A DNA stretch of 52,295 nt from Acidobacteria bacterium UBA7540. GTDB taxonomy: Bacteria; Acidobacteriota; Terriglobia; UBA7540. Below are positions 37,173 to 45,977 of this stretch, one piece after another (positions within the stretch are counted from its first letter, which is position 1; every line of letters starts with the position of its first letter). The notes beneath the pieces were generated by a model. That model saw only the letters and a list, made by a program, of their open reading frames with translations, was not told where the DNA came from and made no database searches. The DNA lies in the NCBI GenBank assembly GCA_002478145.1, contig DLMI01000169.1, positions 34,828 to 87,122 of the forward strand. The letters are read 5' to 3'. The translations under genes were made by a program, and so were the position numbers.

Positions 37173-38224
37173 TAGTCTGTCCAGTCCAGGATCACCTTGG
37201 CGGCCTGGCCGGAGAGCATGACGTCGAACGCCTGCTGAAATTGCGTGTAAGGGAAGCGGTGGGTAATGACCGGCTTGATATCGAGACCGGATTGTAGCAT
37301 CACCGTCATCTTGTACCACGTCTCGTACATCTCGCGGCCGTAAATGCCCTTCAACGTGATCATGTTGAAGATGACCGTATTCCAGTCGATGACGATCTCT
37401 TCGGCAGGAATGCCCAGCAACGCGACGCGGCCCCCATGCGCCATGTTCGCCAGCATGTCTCGGAAGGCCGATCCGTTGCCCGACATCTCCAGGCCCACAT
37501 CGAATCCTTCCTTCATGCCGAGTTGGTTCTGAACCTCTTTTAGCTCGGTTTCGCGCGGGTTCACCGCCATCGTGACTCCCATTTTGCGCGCCAGTTCCAG
37601 CCGCCACGGGTTGACATCCGTTTCCACCACAAAGCGCGCGCCGGCGTGCTGCACCACCGCTGCCGCCATCAGACCGATGGGTCCCGCGCCCGTGATCAGC
37701 ACATCCTCGCCCAAGACGGGAAAGGCCAGCGCGGTATGTACGGCATTGCCAAAAGGATCGAAGATGCAGGCCACGTCGAGGTCAATATCAGGGTGGTGCA
37801 CCCATACGTTGCCCATCGGCACCGAGATGTACTCCGCAAAACAGCCCGGCCGGTGCACGCCCAGCCCTTTGCTGTGCGCGCACAGGTGGCGCCTGCCCGC
37901 CAGGCAATTGCGGCAACGCCCGCAGACCACGTGGCCCTCTGCGCCTACTAGCTGACCGGGGAAGAAATCGGCAACGTTTGACCCGACCATCGCCACTTCG
38001 CCCACAAACTCGTGCCCTACCACCATCGGTACCGGGATGGTTTTGCTGGCCCACGCGTCCCATTTCAGGATGTGCAGATCGGTGCCGCAGATGGACGCCC
38101 GGTGCACCCGGATCAGCACATCATTGATGCCGATCTCCGGCGTCGGCACTTCCTCCAGCCACAGCCCCGGCTCCGGCCTGCTCTTCACCAGGGCTTTCAT
38201 TTTCTCGGGAATGGGTTCGCTCAT
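37172..38224 (-). CDS. tdh: L-threonine 3-dehydrogenase
   Basis: Protein of 350 residues from an ATG at 38224 with GGAGG 6 nt upstream. Zinc-dependent medium-chain dehydrogenase oxidising L-threonine to 2-amino-3-ketobutyrate. Catalytic zinc ligands C46 (SICGTD), H71-E72 (GHEFVGE) and the structural cluster C101, C104, C107, C115 are all present. The Rossmann motif is [14 protein letters not shown]. The Trp- and Met-rich tail ([22 protein letters not shown]) is typical of Tdh. The partner kbl is not next to it. An upstream ATG at 38434 would add 70 residues of no homology. Confidence 0.9.
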   Translation of the reverse strand: MSEPIPEKMKALVKSRPEPGLWLEEVPTPEIGINDVLIRVHRASICGTDLHILKWDAWASKTIPVPMVVGHEFVGEVAMVGSNVADFFPGQLVGAEGHVVCGRCRNCLAGRRHLCAHSKGLGVHRPGCFAEYISVPMGNVWVHHPDIDLDVACIFDPFGNAVHTALAFPVLGEDVLITGAGPIGLMAAAVVQHAGARFVVETDVNPWRLELARKMGVTMAVNPRETELKEVQNQLGMKEGFDVGLEMSGNGSAFRDMLANMAHGGRVALLGIPAEEIVIDWNTVIFNMITLKGIYGREMYETWYKMTVMLQSGLDIKPVITHRFPYTQFQQAFDVMLSGQAAKVILDWTD

Positions 38225-38518
38225 TCGTACCCTCCGAAACGATAGCCTGAGCCTCGCACTATAGCAGGTCGCGACCACGATTCCAATCGTCCCCATGAGT
38301 AGGGCCGGGGCTTGCCTCGGCCACCCCCCCGTCCCCTCTTGCGGGTGACGCGGCCCTTCGGGTTCTCGCGAGAGGCAGCGATGGCCCCTTCCGTTGGCCG
38401 CAGAGACGCCTTGCACCGCAAACCCGGCTGGCAATTGCGTTCAGGGAGGGTCAGGTGTAGGTTATCGGCAGGGCCGGAGGTCGACTAAGTAGAATCTATG
38501 CTCGATCGGAGACGCGAC

Positions 38519-39800
38519 ATGAAGGTGCAAAGGTTTATTCTCGCCGCCTGCCTTTGGATGGGCGGACTCGGCATTGCTTCCGCGCAAACGCTGGAGCTCG
38601 TTCCCAATCGAGTGCTGGTGGATGAATCCGCCGTCATCCGCGCCAGGGGACTCGAGCCCAACGAGCGCATTTCCGTCCAAGCTGAATTGGTCGATGGAGC
38701 GGACGAGCCCTGGTCATCGCAGGCGGAGTTCATCGCGGACGCACAAGGCGTCGTCGATACCTCCCAGCAAGCCCCCGTGAAAGGCTCTTACGAGGGAGTT
38801 TCGGCGATGGGTCTCATCTGGTCCATGAAGCCGGCGGCGAAACATGTGGCGTCGTATCGCACTCCGCGGGACCTGGGCTCGCAGATTATCAAATTTCAGT
38901 TGATGAGAAATGGCCAGCAGGTGACTAGCGCCCAGATGGAACAACTCGGGGTCGCCGAGGGAGTGCAGCAGATCAAAATTGAAGGGCAACTTCACGGTGT
39001 GCTTTTCCTGCCCAACACCAAAGAGCGCCGTCCGGGCGTGCTGGTAGTGGGAGGATCCGAAGGAGGCATGCCACTCGGCAAAGCTGCCTGGTTGGCTTCT
39101 CGGGGCTATGCGGCGTTGGCGCTCGCCTACTTCCGCTATGACGACCTGCCGCCTCTGCTGGAAGGCATCCCGCTGGAGTACTTCGGGAGTGCGCTCGCCT
39201 GGATGATGCAGCGGCCGGAAATCTCCGCCGATCGCATCGCCGTGGTGGGAACCTCGCGCGGCGGCGAACTGGCGCTACAGTTGGGGTCCATGTTTCCGCA
39301 GATCAAGGCGGTGGTGGCTTTCGTGCCAGCCAACGTGCGTTATCCGGCCTGCTGTGGCAACACCCGGGTCCCCTACGCCTGGACTTGGCGGGGGCAGGCA
39401 CTGGCGTTCGAGTTCCCGCGGGGCCGGGGGCCGGAATCCAGGGGCGGCGCTGGGAGCCGCGATCGCCGTTGAGCGCACGCACGGACCTATTCTGCTCATC
39501 TCGGGAGAGGATGATGGAGTGTGGGACTCAACGGGGATGGCGAACGCTATCGTCGCCCGCCTGAAACAAACTCACTTCCCGTATCCCTACGAACATTTGA
39601 AATACCCTCATGCCGGGCACCGGGCGGGCCGGCCCGAGGTCGTTCCCGCATGGCACGGCAGCGTCAGGAATCCCACCTCGGGAAGAGAGGAAAACTTGGG
39701 TGGGAGGCCACAAGGGGACGCTCAATCCTCGCTCGACGCCATTCCCAAGGTACTGGAGTTTTTGCGCGAGAGTTTGCCGGACCATAGTTCCGAGAAGTGA
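38519..39800 (+). pseudogene. BAAT-family acyl-CoA thioesterase/hydrolase, frameshifted
   Basis: Starts with a signal peptide (FILAACLWMGGLGIASA), then the beta-rich acyl-CoA thioesterase/BAAT N-terminal domain (VPNRVLVDESAVIRARGLEP) and the alpha/beta-hydrolase domain: VVGGSEGGMPLGK and nucleophile Ser in VGTSRGGELAL. The frame changes at about 39405-39440, in a G-rich stretch (GGGGCCGGGGGCC). The end of the family (GPILLISGEDDGVW, PHAGH with the third catalytic residue) continues in the next frame (+1) until the stop at 39798-39800. One extra G would explain it. It could be a true pseudogene or an assembly/sequencing error; the rest is intact and without other stops. Confidence 0.8.
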
Positions 39801-39821
39801 GTATGAAAACCGAGGAACACT

Positions 39822-40235
39822 ATGAACCACCAAGACACCAAGGCACCAAGAGAGCCCATCCCCAAGGAAACTGACGAAGTTGCGTCGAAGATCGTTGATG
39901 CTGCATTTGCAGTGCATAGGGCGCTCGGCCCGGGCCTGCTGGAGAGCGTCTATGAGGTTTGCCTGTTGCACGAGCTTAATAAGCGCGGACTGAAGGCGGA
40001 ACGGCAGGTGTTACTGCCCGTCTTGTACGACAACCTCCGCCTGGATGCGGGACTTCGTCTGGACCTTGTCGTAGAAAAGCGGGTGGTTGTGGAACTCAAG
40101 GCTGTCGAGGTGCTGCTACCCGTTCACAAAGCGCAACTGCTGACCTACCTGAAACTGTCCGGTCATCGGCTCGGTTTACTGGTGAACTTTAATAGCGCAC
40201 TCATAAAGCAAGGTATGCAGCGAATTGCCCTATAA
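39822..40235 (+). CDS. GxxExxY protein, copy 1
   Basis: Protein of 137 residues. The motif GPGLLESVYE (GxxExxY) and the core LRLDLVVEKRVVVELKAVE (Asp...Glu-x-Lys) fit the PD-(D/E)XK nuclease-like fold of this family, whose function is unproven. The N-terminus (MNHQDTKAPRE) is encoded by the CACCAAGACACCAAGG terminal repeat; many annotated members of the family begin this way. The copy at 41756 differs by two amino acids. It has the same orientation as its neighbours. Confidence 0.85.
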   Translation: MNHQDTKAPREPIPKETDEVASKIVDAAFAVHRALGPGLLESVYEVCLLHELNKRGLKAERQVLLPVLYDNLRLDAGLRLDLVVEKRVVVELKAVEVLLPVHKAQLLTYLKLSGHRLGLLVNFNSALIKQGMQRIAL

Positions 40236-40389
40236 TCGCTTGGTGCCTTGGTGTCTTTGTGGTGAAAGGTTTTGAAGGGATGCAGCGTACTGCCCTATGA
40301 TTTCTTGGTGCCTTGGTGTCTTGGTGGTGAACTGGCGCTGAACTCGTCCCAGGCCACGGTTTTGAGTCTGCGTTTTGGAGGAGGAACTC

Positions 40390-41346
40390 GTGATAGGCAG
40401 CAAGCTGAAGGTTGTGCTCGCAATGGTCATTGTCCTGATGTCTGGTCTGGCGGTCACGGGCTGCAAGAATGAGAACAACAACTTGCAGCGCCAGGCACTC
40501 GAGAAGCATGGGAACAAACGATACAACTTGCGAGGTCAAGTGGTCGCGAAGGATGCAGCCGCGAATGAGATCACCGTCCGGCACGACGAAATTCCCGGTT
40601 TCATGGCTGCAATGACCATGCCCTACAAAGTTAAAGACCCAGCCACCGTACAAGAAGTAGAACCAGGTGACAAAATCGCGGCAGAAGTTGTCGTCGTAAA
40701 CGATGGAAGCGATTGCTGGCTCGAAGATGTCCGAATCACGCAGGAGAGCGGTCGGAAAAGCGCAAGCGCAGCGCCATCGGTCCATCGGCTCAATGTAGGT
40801 GAACATGTGCCCAGTCTTCCGCTCGTAAATCAGGACGGAAGGACAATCCACTTGGACGACTTCAAGGGGAAGGCTGTGCTCGTGACCTTTATTTACACCC
40901 GGTGTCCCCTTCCCAACTTCTGTCCACGGTTAAGCAGTCAGTTCGCGAAGATTCATGATGACCTTGCGAAGACACCGGACGACTACCGAAAGACGCATTT
41001 GTTGACGATCACTTTTGATCCCAAATACGACACGGCTCCCGTCCTCCGTAAATACGGGCTGGCTTATCTCGACGACGATCCCTCAGGTTTTGGGTATTGG
41101 GACTTCGCGTTCACCACGCCCGGCGACTTACGAAAGCTCGCTGACGCATTCGGCCTGATGTACTTTGAACAGGATAACCAAATCTCGCACACGATGAATA
41201 TCGTGCTGATCGCGCCCGACGGTACCGTGGCCAAGTACTGGTCTCAGGATTGGGCAACCTCAGACCTGGAGGACGCCTTGCGCCGCCAGGCGGGGACTGC
41301 GGCGGCAGCAGCTCCTGCAAGAGCGAGTCGGGGGCGAACTCCATGA
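40390..41346 (+). CDS. CusF-SCO1/SenC fusion lipoprotein, copper handling
   Basis: Protein of 318 residues from a GTG at 40390 with GGAGGAGG upstream. A lipoprotein signal ends at LAVTGC (C25). Residues about 43-112 form a CusF-like copper-binding domain with FMAAMTMPY (Met ligands). The SCO1/thioredoxin-like domain follows: C172 and C178 in TRCPLPNFCPRLS, and H267 in ISHTMNIVL, the three copper ligands. SCO1 proteins deliver copper to cytochrome oxidase or act as thiol-disulfide donors. The fusion places both copper sites in one protein. It overlaps the cytochrome c gene by 4 nt (ATGA). Confidence 0.88.
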   Translation: MIGSKLKVVLAMVIVLMSGLAVTGCKNENNNLQRQALEKHGNKRYNLRGQVVAKDAAANEITVRHDEIPGFMAAMTMPYKVKDPATVQEVEPGDKIAAEVVVVNDGSDCWLEDVRITQESGRKSASAAPSVHRLNVGEHVPSLPLVNQDGRTIHLDDFKGKAVLVTFIYTRCPLPNFCPRLSSQFAKIHDDLAKTPDDYRKTHLLTITFDPKYDTAPVLRKYGLAYLDDDPSGFGYWDFAFTTPGDLRKLADAFGLMYFEQDNQISHTMNIVLIAPDGTVAKYWSQDWATSDLEDALRRQAGTAAAAAPARASRGRTP

Positions 41347-41699
41347 CCCGCCTTCTCAGAATCGCTTGTATCGCTCTTTGGCTCGCGGGCCTGGCGATGC
41401 CGATGGCTTGCTCGCATCAAGGAAGGGCTTACCTTAGTGAGGATGAGATGCAAGGTCGGGCGCTTTTTGAGCTTCACTGCGCGCCCTGCCATCAAGACAC
41501 CCACCCTGACCTGCGAAAACAGCCTCCCAAGTTGGAGGGACTTTTCCAGTCGAAATCGTTACCCAGCGGCGCCCCGGCAACCGATGCGCAAGTCCGCAAG
41601 ACCATCATCGAAGGCCGAGGCACCATGCCCGCGTTTGACCAGCGCTTGAGTGAGGAGGATGTCGATGACTTGGTGAGGTACCTCCACACCCTGAAATGA
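41343..41699 (+). CDS. Small lipoprotein cytochrome c
   Basis: Protein of 118 residues. Lipobox MPMAC (C23). One haem c site CAPCH (C46, C49, H50) and likely distal Met M95 in RGTMPAF, as in class I cytochromes c. Translation is coupled to the SCO1-type gene (ATGA overlap), so the two probably act together, e.g. in electron delivery at a terminal oxidase or in copper-linked redox chemistry. The oxidase itself is not in the window. Confidence 0.9.
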   Translation: MTRLLRIACIALWLAGLAMPMACSHQGRAYLSEDEMQGRALFELHCAPCHQDTHPDLRKQPPKLEGLFQSKSLPSGAPATDAQVRKTIIEGRGTMPAFDQRLSEEDVDDLVRYLHTLK

Positions 41700-41755
41700 A
41701 TACTATGAACCACCAAGACACCAAGGCACCAAGAGAGCCCATTCCGAGGAATACT

Positions 41756-42169
41756 ATGAACCACCAAGACACCAAGGCACCAAGAGAGCCCATTCCCAAG
41801 GAAACTGACGAAGTTGCTTCAAAGATCGTTGACGCTGCATTTGCGGTGCATAGGGCGCTCGGCCCGGGCCTGCTGGAGAGCGTCTATGAAGTCTGCCTGT
41901 TGCACGAGCTCAACAAGCGCGGACTGAAGGCGGAGCGGCAAGTGTTACTGCCCGTGCTGTACGATAACCTCCGCCTAGATGCCGGACTTCGCCTGGACCT
42001 TGTCGTAGAAAAGCGGGTGGTTGTGGAACTCAAGGCTGTCGAAATCCTGCTGCCCGTTCACAAAGCGCAACTGCTGACGTACCTGAAACTCTCCGGTCAT
42101 CGGCTCGGTTTGCTGGTGAACTTTAATAGTGCACTCCTAAAGCAAGGGATGCAGCGAATTGCCCTATGA
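41756..42169 (+). CDS. GxxExxY protein, copy 2
   Basis: Protein of 137 residues, the same as copy 1 except Val to Ile in KAVEI and Ile to Leu in SALLKQ. The nucleotide sequence differs at about 27 positions, nearly all third codon bases. An extra in-frame ATG at 41696 reads through a duplicated left terminal repeat. The gene is complete and sits at the right edge of the cassette. Confidence 0.85.
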   Translation: MNHQDTKAPREPIPKETDEVASKIVDAAFAVHRALGPGLLESVYEVCLLHELNKRGLKAERQVLLPVLYDNLRLDAGLRLDLVVEKRVVVELKAVEILLPVHKAQLLTYLKLSGHRLGLLVNFNSALLKQGMQRIAL

Positions 42170-42214
42170 TTGCCTGGTGCCTTGGTGTCTTGGTGGTGAA
42201 AGGTTTTCGGCTGT

Positions 42215-44749
42215 TCACTTCTTCGCAGGCGGCAAGTCGCGCAGGTGTTTCCGGACCTCGCCTGCATCAGGCGCCGCAGGGGAGAGCTGCAAGTAGGCTT
42301 CGTACTCCTGCCGGGCGCGAGCCTTCTGGCCGGTGGCTTCGAGGGCGACGGCGAGGTTGTAATGGGTGATGGGCTCATTGGGCTGGCGTTGGATGGCTTG
42401 CTCGTACTCTTGGATGGCAGCGTCAAAGTTCCGTGTTCTTAGCAAGCTGTTAGCGAGGTTGACTCGCGTGACAGCGTCCTGGGGGCGCAGCCGCAGGTAA
42501 TCGCGGTAATTGCCGATGGCATCCTCGAGGTGGCCTGATTGCCGTAGCGCGTCCGCGAGCGCCAGGCGCGCATCCGAGTAATCGGGCTGGGCGCGCAGGG
42601 CTTCCTGAAATTCCTTGACGGCGTCGTCCACTTTACCAGTTACCATCAAAGTGCTACCGAGAGCGAAGTGGGCCTCCGGGAGATTGGGGGTGAGTTGCAG
42701 GGCCGCTTGCGCTTCCGCCGCGGCGCCTGCCGTGTCGTTCATTTGGCTGAGAGCGATGGAAAGGTTCAGGTGTGCCTCTGACCAATTGGGCCGCACCTTG
42801 AGCGCTTCACGGAAGGCGTCCGAGGCGCTCCGCCAGTCCGCCATTTGCTCGAGGGCCAGCCCCAGGTTCTCCTGGGTCTGAGCATCGTTGCGGCGTGCCA
42901 AGCTAGCCCGGAAAGCCTCCACCGCGCCCTTGTAGTCACCTTTGTTGTATAGGGCGTTACCCAAATCACGCTGATAGCCGGCGAAGCTGGGATCAAGCCG
43001 CGCCGCCTCCTGGCTCTCCGTCGCCGCGCCTTGCATGTCCCCGTTTTCGCGCAGGGCGCCAGCCAGCCGAGAGTGCAGCGTGGGATCGTCGGGCCTGAGG
43101 CGGAGGGCGTCGCGGTAAGTGGGAATTGCCATCTCATAGTTCTTCTCGACCGCGAGCATATCGCCGAGCGCAACCAGGGCCTCGGGATAGTCGGCCCGCA
43201 ACTCGACGGCGCGGTTCAATTGTCCCATCGCGTCTTGCATTCGCCCGGCGGCCTTCAGTGCCAGGGCGTAGGTGTAATGTAATTCGGGACTGTTCGGTCG
43301 CATCTCCAGAGCCACGCGGTATTCACTGAGAGAATTCTCCCAGTCGCCTGCTGCCTGATAAGCGTTGGCCAAATGCAGATGGGCATCGGGATCATCGGGC
43401 CGCAGGCGAACCTCCTCGCGGTATTCCTGGACAAACCCGGGGATGTCTCCCGACGACTGGTAGGCCTCCCCAAGGTTGCGGTGGTAATCGGCGTTGTCCT
43501 TGGCCAGCTCCACGGCTCGCTGAAGCTCCCGGAGGGCATCGGGCAGGTCCCCGGTTTTCCGCAGCACCAGGCCGAGGTTTTCGTGGAGCGCGGGGTCCTG
43601 GGGCTTCAGGCGGAGGGCCTCGCGGTATTCGGCCTCAGCGGCGGGATGATCGGCGACGGAAAGGTATGAGGCGGCCAATTCCGTGTGGGCATTCGCGTTT
43701 CCCGGTTGCTGGCGAATCACCCGTCGGAACTCGGTGATGGCCCCGCCGTAGTCGCCGGCCTCCCGCAACACCAGCGCCAACGCAAACCGGTAGTCGACTT
43801 GGTCGGGACGCAATTGAACCGCCTGGCGATATTCCTCGATGGCGTGAATCAGGTCCTCGGAGGCCCGCAGGGCGTTGGCGAGGGTCATGTGGAGGTCAGG
43901 GTCGTTGGGGCGCAGGCGGACGGCAGCCCGGAATTCGGCCAGGCCCTGGTCGAATTTACCGGCCTGTGTGAGCGCCATTGCAAGCCCTGCGTGGGCGTCG
44001 GCGTTATCGGGAGTCAGCTCGAGGACTTTCTGATACTCAGCGCTGGCGCCCGTCACGTCTCCCGACTGGAGCAGCGAGCTCGCAAACGCCATGTGGATCT
44101 CGCTGTCCTGCGGCTGGAGTTCCAGCGCCTTACGGAACTCGGCCACGGCTTCGTTGAACTGCCGGCTGGCCGCCAGCGCGTTCGCTAAGTTGACGTGGGC
44201 ATCTGGGTTCGAGGGGTGCAGGCGGAGTTCGGAACGGTACTCCGCCTCGGCCTCCGGAATGTGTCCCTGCGATTCCTCCACGGCGCCGAGATTCATATGA
44301 ACGCCCGGAAAGTCCGGCCTCAGCCGTAGCGTCTCCTGGTATTCCCGGATGGCGTCGGCGGTGCGTTGTTGAGCCAAGTAGGCATTGCCCAGGTTGTAGT
44401 GCGCCTGGGGGTAATCGGATCTTAAGCTGACAGCTTTGCGGTACGCCTCCTCAGCTTCTTTCCACTTATTGAGCCGGGCATATTCATTGCCCTTCTTCAG
44501 GAAGTCCTCGGCAGTGGCGGGTGCAGCCTGGTCCTGGTTTGGGGAATTACCGGCGCCTGCACTTCCAGCCTGCTGCAAGCCTCCGCTTCCCTCTCCGGGA
44601 CGTCCGCCGCCTGCAAAGAGGCATGCGCTGGCCAAAAGGAAAACACCGACAATCAAGGCCGGCCACGGTCGCGAGTTTCGTCGTGCTGGCCCTGCACTCA
44701 GCGCATCTCGCACAACGCCGAAAACATCATGGACTTTTTCCCGCGCCAT
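42215..44749 (-). CDS. TPR-repeat protein with 22 tandem repeats, membrane-anchored
   Basis: Protein of 844 residues from an ATG at 44749 (MAREKVHDVF). One hydrophobic segment at about 31-46 (WPALIVGVFLLASACLFAGG) anchors or exports it; LASAC looks like a lipobox, but the basic region is long. After a spacer with SGGLQQAGSAGAG come about 22 uninterrupted TPRs of 34 residues (AHYNLGNAYLAQQRTADAIREYQ type), ending in EVRKHLRDLPPAKK. TPR superhelices bind other proteins; no enzyme domain is present. It is monocistronic. A second in-frame ATG at 44788 is also possible. Confidence 0.85.
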   Translation of the reverse strand: MAREKVHDVFGVVRDALSAGPARRNSRPWPALIVGVFLLASACLFAGGGRPGEGSGGLQQAGSAGAGNSPNQDQAAPATAEDFLKKGNEYARLNKWKEAEEAYRKAVSLRSDYPQAHYNLGNAYLAQQRTADAIREYQETLRLRPDFPGVHMNLGAVEESQGHIPEAEAEYRSELRLHPSNPDAHVNLANALAASRQFNEAVAEFRKALELQPQDSEIHMAFASSLLQSGDVTGASAEYQKVLELTPDNADAHAGLAMALTQAGKFDQGLAEFRAAVRLRPNDPDLHMTLANALRASEDLIHAIEEYRQAVQLRPDQVDYRFALALVLREAGDYGGAITEFRRVIRQQPGNANAHTELAASYLSVADHPAAEAEYREALRLKPQDPALHENLGLVLRKTGDLPDALRELQRAVELAKDNADYHRNLGEAYQSSGDIPGFVQEYREEVRLRPDDPDAHLHLANAYQAAGDWENSLSEYRVALEMRPNSPELHYTYALALKAAGRMQDAMGQLNRAVELRADYPEALVALGDMLAVEKNYEMAIPTYRDALRLRPDDPTLHSRLAGALRENGDMQGAATESQEAARLDPSFAGYQRDLGNALYNKGDYKGAVEAFRASLARRNDAQTQENLGLALEQMADWRSASDAFREALKVRPNWSEAHLNLSIALSQMNDTAGAAAEAQAALQLTPNLPEAHFALGSTLMVTGKVDDAVKEFQEALRAQPDYSDARLALADALRQSGHLEDAIGNYRDYLRLRPQDAVTRVNLANSLLRTRNFDAAIQEYEQAIQRQPNEPITHYNLAVALEATGQKARARQEYEAYLQLSPAAPDAGEVRKHLRDLPPAKK

Positions 44750-45062
44750 GTTCGTGTGCCGTCCCGGCTGATTCTTTGCTACAACCACCCCCTACCCCCT
44801 CCTTACCTAAGGAGGGGAGCCAACTCACCAACTCCCCTCCTCTTTGAGGAGGGGGCCAGGGGGTGGTGAGCGCGCGTGTCCCGTAAATGGCTAAATGGGA
44901 CACAATACCAGAATACACCCAACCGTAGGGCTCGCGCGGGCGCTGGTGTGATTTGCGGGAATGACCGGCGCTTCCAAAGGGATCCCATCCCAAATGACAC
45001 CAGCGCGCTTCAAAGAGGTTTGACATGCATCGAGGCCTTCCGTTATTCTCGCCTGCCAAGAC
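44750..45062. other. Repeat-rich gap before the PotB-type gene
   Basis: Contains a GC-rich palindrome around 44787-44865 (CACCCCCTACCCCCTCC facing GAGGAGGGGGCCAGGGGGTG), a 7-bp inverted repeat GTGTCCC/GGGACAC at 44876-44903 and the MITE-like element at 44940-45006. No gene. Confidence 0.6.
44940..45006. mobile_element. MITE-like element, short copy
   Basis: 67 bp with 16-bp terminal inverted repeats (GCGCTGGTGTGATTTG / CAAATGACACCAGCGC; 15 of 16 match). It has no ORF. The internal sequence is shared with the longer copy at 49103-49271. Confidence 0.6.
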
Positions 45063-45977
45063 ATGAGCCAGCAAATCAAACCGCCAGCAGTCTCCAGAAT
45101 CGAACCCTTTCTTCGCTTCTTCCGCCAACGTCCCACCATCCGCGCGGCCACCCTCCTCTCAGGCAGCTTGGTTTGGCTGGTCGGCTTTTTTCTTCTGCCG
45201 CTGGCTTATCTTCTGGCGGTCAGCTTCGCCCGGCGCTCGCCTTACGGCACCATCGAATGGGCCCTGGGATTTTCGAATTACTGGCGCGCTTTCCAGCCTC
45301 TCTATCTTGGAGTTTACTGGCGCTCCTTCTGGATGGCGCTACTCACCACAGCGCTTTGCATGCTGCTCGGCTACCCCGTGGCTTACACCCTGGCCCTTAA
45401 AGTCTCCGGCCGGTGGAAATCCGCGCTGTTGATGCTGGTGGTGATTCCTTTCTGGACGAGCTTCCTGATACGGACTTACGCCTGGATGGTCATCCTGCGC
45501 ACGGAAGGCGTTGTGAACACAGCTCTCCTGGCCCTTCACCTTGTGCACGAGCCCCTGCGGTTGCTGTACACGCCGCTGGCGGTTTTTATTGGCTTGGTTT
45601 ACGGCGAGCTTCCCTTCATGATTTTGCCTCTGTATGCGGTGCTTCAAAAACTCGACCCGATCCTCCTCGAAGCCGCTCAGGATTTAGGCGCCAACCGATG
45701 GCAAACCTTCCGCAGGATCACTCTGCCCATCTCTCTGCCGGGACTCAGCGCGGGAGGGGTGTTGGTCTTCATCGCCTCGATCGGAGCCTTCATCACTCCG
45801 GACCTGCTGGGCGGCGCGCGCACCATCATGGTGGGCAACCTTATTCAAAACCAGTTCGCCTCCGTGCGCGACCAGCCTTTTGGCTCCGCCGTGGCCTTTC
45901 TGTTGACCTTTGTGGTCCTGGTGCTGCTCTGGACCGGCGCGCGCCGCGCCGAACGCGTCACGCGGGAGATTCTCTAA
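45063..45977 (+). CDS. Spermidine/putrescine-type ABC transporter permease (PotB-like)
   Basis: Protein of 304 residues, six TM segments. The EAA loop LEAAQDLGANRWQTFRRITLP, which docks the ATPase, is near residue 205. Sequence and size resemble PotB/PotH permeases for polyamines. It starts with MSQQIKPPAV and ends in a TAATG overlap with the next gene. There is no ATPase (potA) nearby, so it must be shared or encoded elsewhere. Confidence 0.88.
   Translation: MSQQIKPPAVSRIEPFLRFFRQRPTIRAATLLSGSLVWLVGFFLLPLAYLLAVSFARRSPYGTIEWALGFSNYWRAFQPLYLGVYWRSFWMALLTTALCMLLGYPVAYTLALKVSGRWKSALLMLVVIPFWTSFLIRTYAWMVILRTEGVVNTALLALHLVHEPLRLLYTPLAVFIGLVYGELPFMILPLYAVLQKLDPILLEAAQDLGANRWQTFRRITLPISLPGLSAGGVLVFIASIGAFITPDLLGGARTIMVGNLIQNQFASVRDQPFGSAVAFLLTFVVLVLLWTGARRAERVTREIL

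Larger units (their letters stand above)
39822..42203 (+). mobile_element. GxxExxY repeat units flanking a CusF-SCO1/cytochrome c cassette
   Basis: Two units in direct orientation (39822-40267 and 41756-42203). Each begins with ATGAACCACCAAGACACCAAGG-type sequence (39822-39850 and 41756-41790) and ends with the complementary TTGGTGCCTTGGTG (40240-40267 and 42175-42203). Extra ends lie inward: a third right end with the last gene codons at 40268-40330, and a third left end at 41701-41733. The cassette between them has two genes. There is no transposase gene. Confidence 0.6.

Noticed and set aside
36042..37607. Long antisense frame across the secreted TPR-type gene and tdh end (521 codons)
   Set aside because: Shadow of two well-supported genes; composition is typical of antisense frames.
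39400..39445. Programmed frameshift in the BAAT-family gene
   Set aside because: No slippery heptamer or typical stimulatory structure of a conserved kind; a G-run error or mutation is simpler.
45413..45976. Upstream extension of the PotC-PotD frame
   Set aside because: It overlaps the PotB-like gene in another frame; the TAATG junction at 45975-45979 marks the start.
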